NCBI RefSeq assembly: GCF_001186155.3
Contig: NZ_CP016540.2
Span: 970,001-1,034,000, forward strand
Direction of reading: 5' to 3'
Source of the DNA: Planococcus versutus
Lineage (GTDB): Bacteria > Bacillota > Bacilli > Bacillales_A > Planococcaceae
Length of the DNA: 64,000 nt
The translations under genes were made by a program, and so were the position numbers. Position 1 is the stretch's first letter. The number at the start of each line of letters is the position of its first letter. Positions 61,432 to 64,000 of the stretch are shown here, piece after piece. The notes beneath the pieces were generated by a model. The model was not told the DNA's origin. It worked only from the letters and a program-made list of their open reading frames with translations, and searched no databases.

Positions 61432-62424
61432 ATGTATTTTGTTGATAACAAAGGCATTACAGATCCACAAATTAACTTAGCAATTGAAGAATACTTATTA
61501 AAAACGATGGATGTAGAGAAAGATCCATTCTTGCTGTTTTATATTAATGAGCCTTCGATCATCATCGGCAAGAACCAAAATACTGCTGAAGAAATTAATA
61601 CAGAGTATGTAGATTCTAATGGAATTCACGTAGTTCGACGTTTGTCTGGCGGTGGCGCTGTTTATCATGATTTAGGGAATTTAAATTACAGCTTTATCAC
61701 AGTAGATGACGGCAATAGCTTCCGCAACTTTCGCAAATTTACTGAGCCTGTTGTAAAAGCATTGCAAAGTCTTGGTGTCGATGCTGAACTTTCAGGGCGC
61801 AATGACTTAATGGCAGAAGGACGAAAAATTTCAGGTAATGCTCAATTTTCAACAAGAGGTCGCATGTTCAGTCATGGAACCTTAATGTTTGATACAGAAA
61901 TTGATGCAGTGGTTTCGGCATTGAAAGTAAGTAAAGAAAAAATTGAATCAAAAGGCATCAAGTCGATTCGCAGTCGCGTAGCGAATATTTCCGAATTTTT
62001 AAAAGAGCCTATGACGATTGAACAATTCCGCATGGCTATTTTGCATTCAATTTTTGATGGCGAAGACAATGTTCAGTATTACGAACTGACAGATCAAGAC
62101 TGGGAAAATATTCACGAGTTGTCAAAAGAACGTTATGGCAACTGGGATTGGAATTATGGGAAATCACCTAAATTCAATATTAAACACTCACATCGATTTG
62201 CAGTTGGTGGTATTGATGTTCGATTGCAAGTTGAAAAAGGCATTGTACAAGACGTCAATATTTATGGCGACTTTTTCGGTGTTGGTGATATATCTGAAGT
62301 CGAGCAAGCGATAGCTGGATCTAAATACGAACGTGTCTCTTTAGGCAAAGCGATTGAAGGTATCGATATTCCAAAACTTCTTGGTGGGATTACGACAGAA
62401 GAATTTTTAAAATTAATTTATTAA
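61432..62424 (+). CDS. lplJ: Lipoate-protein ligase LplJ
   Basis: A 330-residue ligase that activates free lipoate with ATP and attaches it to lipoyl domains. The substrate loop VVRRLSGGGAVYHDLGNLNY lies near residue 72, the catalytic Lys in GRKISGNAQ near residue 137, and the accessory C-terminal domain spans about 245-330. AAGGAGAG precedes the ATG. Monocistronic. Confidence 0.95.
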   Translation: MYFVDNKGITDPQINLAIEEYLLKTMDVEKDPFLLFYINEPSIIIGKNQNTAEEINTEYVDSNGIHVVRRLSGGGAVYHDLGNLNYSFITVDDGNSFRNFRKFTEPVVKALQSLGVDAELSGRNDLMAEGRKISGNAQFSTRGRMFSHGTLMFDTEIDAVVSALKVSKEKIESKGIKSIRSRVANISEFLKEPMTIEQFRMAILHSIFDGEDNVQYYELTDQDWENIHELSKERYGNWDWNYGKSPKFNIKHSHRFAVGGIDVRLQVEKGIVQDVNIYGDFFGVGDISEVEQAIAGSKYERVSLGKAIEGIDIPKLLGGITTEEFLKLIY

Positions 62425-62434
62425 GAATTTCGGG

Positions 62435-62463
62435 AGAGCCTGCTTTTATGCAGGCTCTTTTGT
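62435..62463 (+). terminator. Terminator of lplJ
   Basis: AGAGCCTGC pairs with GCAGGCTCT around TTTTAT and is followed by TTTG. Confidence 0.9.
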
Positions 62464-62497
62464 TAAAATAAAAATAAAAAGAAAAGGGGGAATCAGG

Positions 62498-63202
62498 ATG
62501 GCTGCTCAACGAATCTTCATAGTAGAAGATGATTTGAAAATTGCGGAGTTATTAGCTGAAAATTTGAGGAAATATCATTACGTGGTGGAAACTGCAAACG
62601 ATTTTGATCAAATCATTGAAGAATTTGAGACTTTTGATCCCCAGTTGATTTTACTGGATATTAACTTACCTTCTTATGATGGTTATTACTGGTGCCGTCA
62701 ACTTCGGCAACAGACAACTTGTCCAATTTTGTTCATTTCAGCTCGTTCGGGAGAAATGGATCAAGTCTTTGCTCTAGAAAACGGAGGCGATGATTTTATA
62801 ACGAAACCTTTTCATTATGAAATCGTCCTTGCAAAAATAAGAAGCCACTTGCGTAGAGCTTATGGTGAATATGCGCCAAAACAAGAAGAGCGCTCTATTA
62901 AAGTGGGACGCAATGTTTTGTTTATGGAACGAATGGAATTGCACGTTAAAAAAGCAATCATCCCCTTACAGAAAAAAGAATGCACGATTTTAGAATTGCT
63001 ACTGACTCATTATCCCAAAGTAGTATCACGCGAGCAATTGTTAGAAGAGCTATGGGACGATCAAGCATTTGTCGATGAAAATACATTGAATGTCAATATG
63101 ACACGCGTTCGAAAAAAACTAGCTGATTACGATGTGTCATCAAGTATTGAAACGGTAAGAGGAGCTGGATACCGTTTCTTGCTTCATGAGGAGGAAGCAT
63201 AA
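62498..63202 (+). CDS. OmpR-family response regulator, BceR type
   Basis: A 234-residue regulator with a receiver domain (Asp54 in LLDINLPSYDG, Lys near 104) and an OmpR winged helix (VSREQLLEELWDD, TLNVNMTRVRKKL). The sequence and the short partner kinase are typical of BceRS/YvcPQ/PsdRS systems that sense antimicrobial peptides through an ABC transporter. AAGGGGG precedes the ATG. The stop overlaps the kinase start (TAATG). The cognate transporter, if present, lies beyond the window. Confidence 0.92.
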   Translation: MAAQRIFIVEDDLKIAELLAENLRKYHYVVETANDFDQIIEEFETFDPQLILLDINLPSYDGYYWCRQLRQQTTCPILFISARSGEMDQVFALENGGDDFITKPFHYEIVLAKIRSHLRRAYGEYAPKQEERSIKVGRNVLFMERMELHVKKAIIPLQKKECTILELLLTHYPKVVSREQLLEELWDDQAFVDENTLNVNMTRVRKKLADYDVSSSIETVRGAGYRFLLHEEEA

Positions 63203-64000
63203 TGCTTCGATTATTCCTAAAAGAACACGCAGCTTTTATTGTCTTTCAAGTGATTTTAGTGGCATTTATCATGTTGTTGTATTGGTTGGATGGGTTTCGA
63301 AATGCGGATACCGCGATTTACTCGTTCGTTATTAGCACTGTGCTAGTTTTTACGTTCCTAACGGCGCGATTTGCTAGACGCTACCAATACTACCAACGGA
63401 TTTTGACAGCGCCGCAAAATTTAGAGCATATGCTTCAAAGTGAAGGTAAATCGCCTGAGCAAATTCAAAATGAAATTTACTTACAAAAACTGTATCGCTT
63501 GTATCAGCATGAAGTGCAATCTTTGTATGCTACCCAAAATCGACATTTGCAGTTTATGAATCAATGGGTGCATCAAATGAAAACACCATTGTCAGTGATG
63601 CATTTATTGTTACAAGAAGAACAAGAGCTCGATAAAAATAGTGTCCGCGAAGAAATGGAGCGATTAAAAGCAGGGTTGGATACTGTGTTAATGAATGCAC
63701 GTTTAGATACATTCGAGCAAGATATGCAAATCGAACAAATCAATTTGAGGTCTTTAGTTAGTGAAGTAGCAACAGAAAACAAGCGATTGTTTATTTCAAA
63801 ACGTGTTTATCCGGAAATTTCAATCGCAGAAGATCAAGTTGTAGCAACGGATCACAAATGGATGAAGTTTATCATCGGGCAGTTTTTAACCAACGCAGTG
63901 AAGTATACGTTTGAACCAAATAAAAAAGTGTTTATTGCTGCTGAATGTTTAAATGGCAATACGTTGTTAACAATACGTGATGAAGGAATTGGTATTTCTT
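63202..64000 (+). CDS. BceS-type intramembrane-sensing histidine kinase (3' end outside window)
   Basis: The first 266 codons are visible and the frame is open at the window end. Two N-terminal helices (about residues 11-28 and 38-55) have almost no external loop, the mark of intramembrane-sensing kinases. The H-box reads QWVHQMKTPLSVM, followed by an N-box FLTNAVKYT and the start of G1 (RDEGIGI). It should phosphorylate the regulator encoded one base upstream. Confidence 0.9.
   Translation, partial: MLRLFLKEHAAFIVFQVILVAFIMLLYWLDGFRNADTAIYSFVISTVLVFTFLTARFARRYQYYQRILTAPQNLEHMLQSEGKSPEQIQNEIYLQKLYRLYQHEVQSLYATQNRHLQFMNQWVHQMKTPLSVMHLLLQEEQELDKNSVREEMERLKAGLDTVLMNARLDTFEQDMQIEQINLRSLVSEVATENKRLFISKRVYPEISIAEDQVVATDHKWMKFIIGQFLTNAVKYTFEPNKKVFIAAECLNGNTLLTIRDEGIGIS

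Overview
The window is a chromosomal segment of a low-to-moderate GC Gram-positive bacterium of the Bacillales. Gene order from the yhc genes through yhe, yha and hem closely follows Bacillus subtilis, while the missing sporulation genes and the protein sequences suggest Planococcaceae (Planococcus or a near relative). The genus is an inference; the family-level call is firmer. No phage, insertion sequence, CRISPR array or plasmid function was seen. This is core genome with small accessory inserts.

Layout. 1-3306: the 3' half of a 23S rRNA gene, 5S rRNA and a cluster of 16 tRNA genes closed by a strong terminator. 3361-5270: a phosphate regulator/PiT transporter pair followed by a second tRNA-Leu(CAA) almost identical to the last tRNA of the cluster. 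5435-11362: an accessory block of a DUF3100 membrane protein, a small membrane protein, an M20 amidohydrolase, two convergent paralogous C45-type amide hydrolases and a B3/B4-domain protein. 11428-23304: housekeeping genes (queG, trmL, purine permease, aldo/keto reductase, pseudouridine synthase, thiol-disulfide pair, yhcX, pgcA, the yhcYZ two-component system). 23339-24608: a second-type rsgA GTPase behind what looks like a leader-peptide attenuator. 24734-33047: phosphotransferase, DUF2254 and MscS membrane proteins, CDF metal exporter, a chrA relic, kynUB, a Cys-less LMW phosphatase homologue and a universal stress protein with a sigma-B-like promoter. 33087-36893: bmrCD-type heterodimeric multidrug ABC exporter with its own leader ORF and attenuator. 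37076-56844: the yhe/yha/ecs region (yheEBA, enoyl-CoA hydratase, yhzD, yhaQP, yhaONM, prsA, hpr/scoC, ytxH-like, trpP, hit, ecsAB, yhaA-like amidohydrolase, a cation antiporter, hmoB). 57053-60987: hemEHY plus a FixH/YtkA-like lipoprotein. 61164-64000: yhfH, lplJ and a BceRS-type two-component system whose kinase runs off the end of the window.

How parts work together. hemE, hemH and hemY supply the late coproporphyrin-dependent heme steps, and the adjacent hmoB would degrade heme. yhaO and yhaN form an SbcDC-like nuclease complex translationally coupled to the YhaM exoribonuclease. The most interesting regulatory features are RNA-based: mutually exclusive terminator/antiterminator pairings upstream of rsgA, a bmrB-like leader upstream of bmrCD, a long hairpin that contains the enoyl-CoA hydratase ribosome binding site, and a promoter inside the 23S-5S spacer whose -10 and start region match the promoter of the extra tRNA-Leu.
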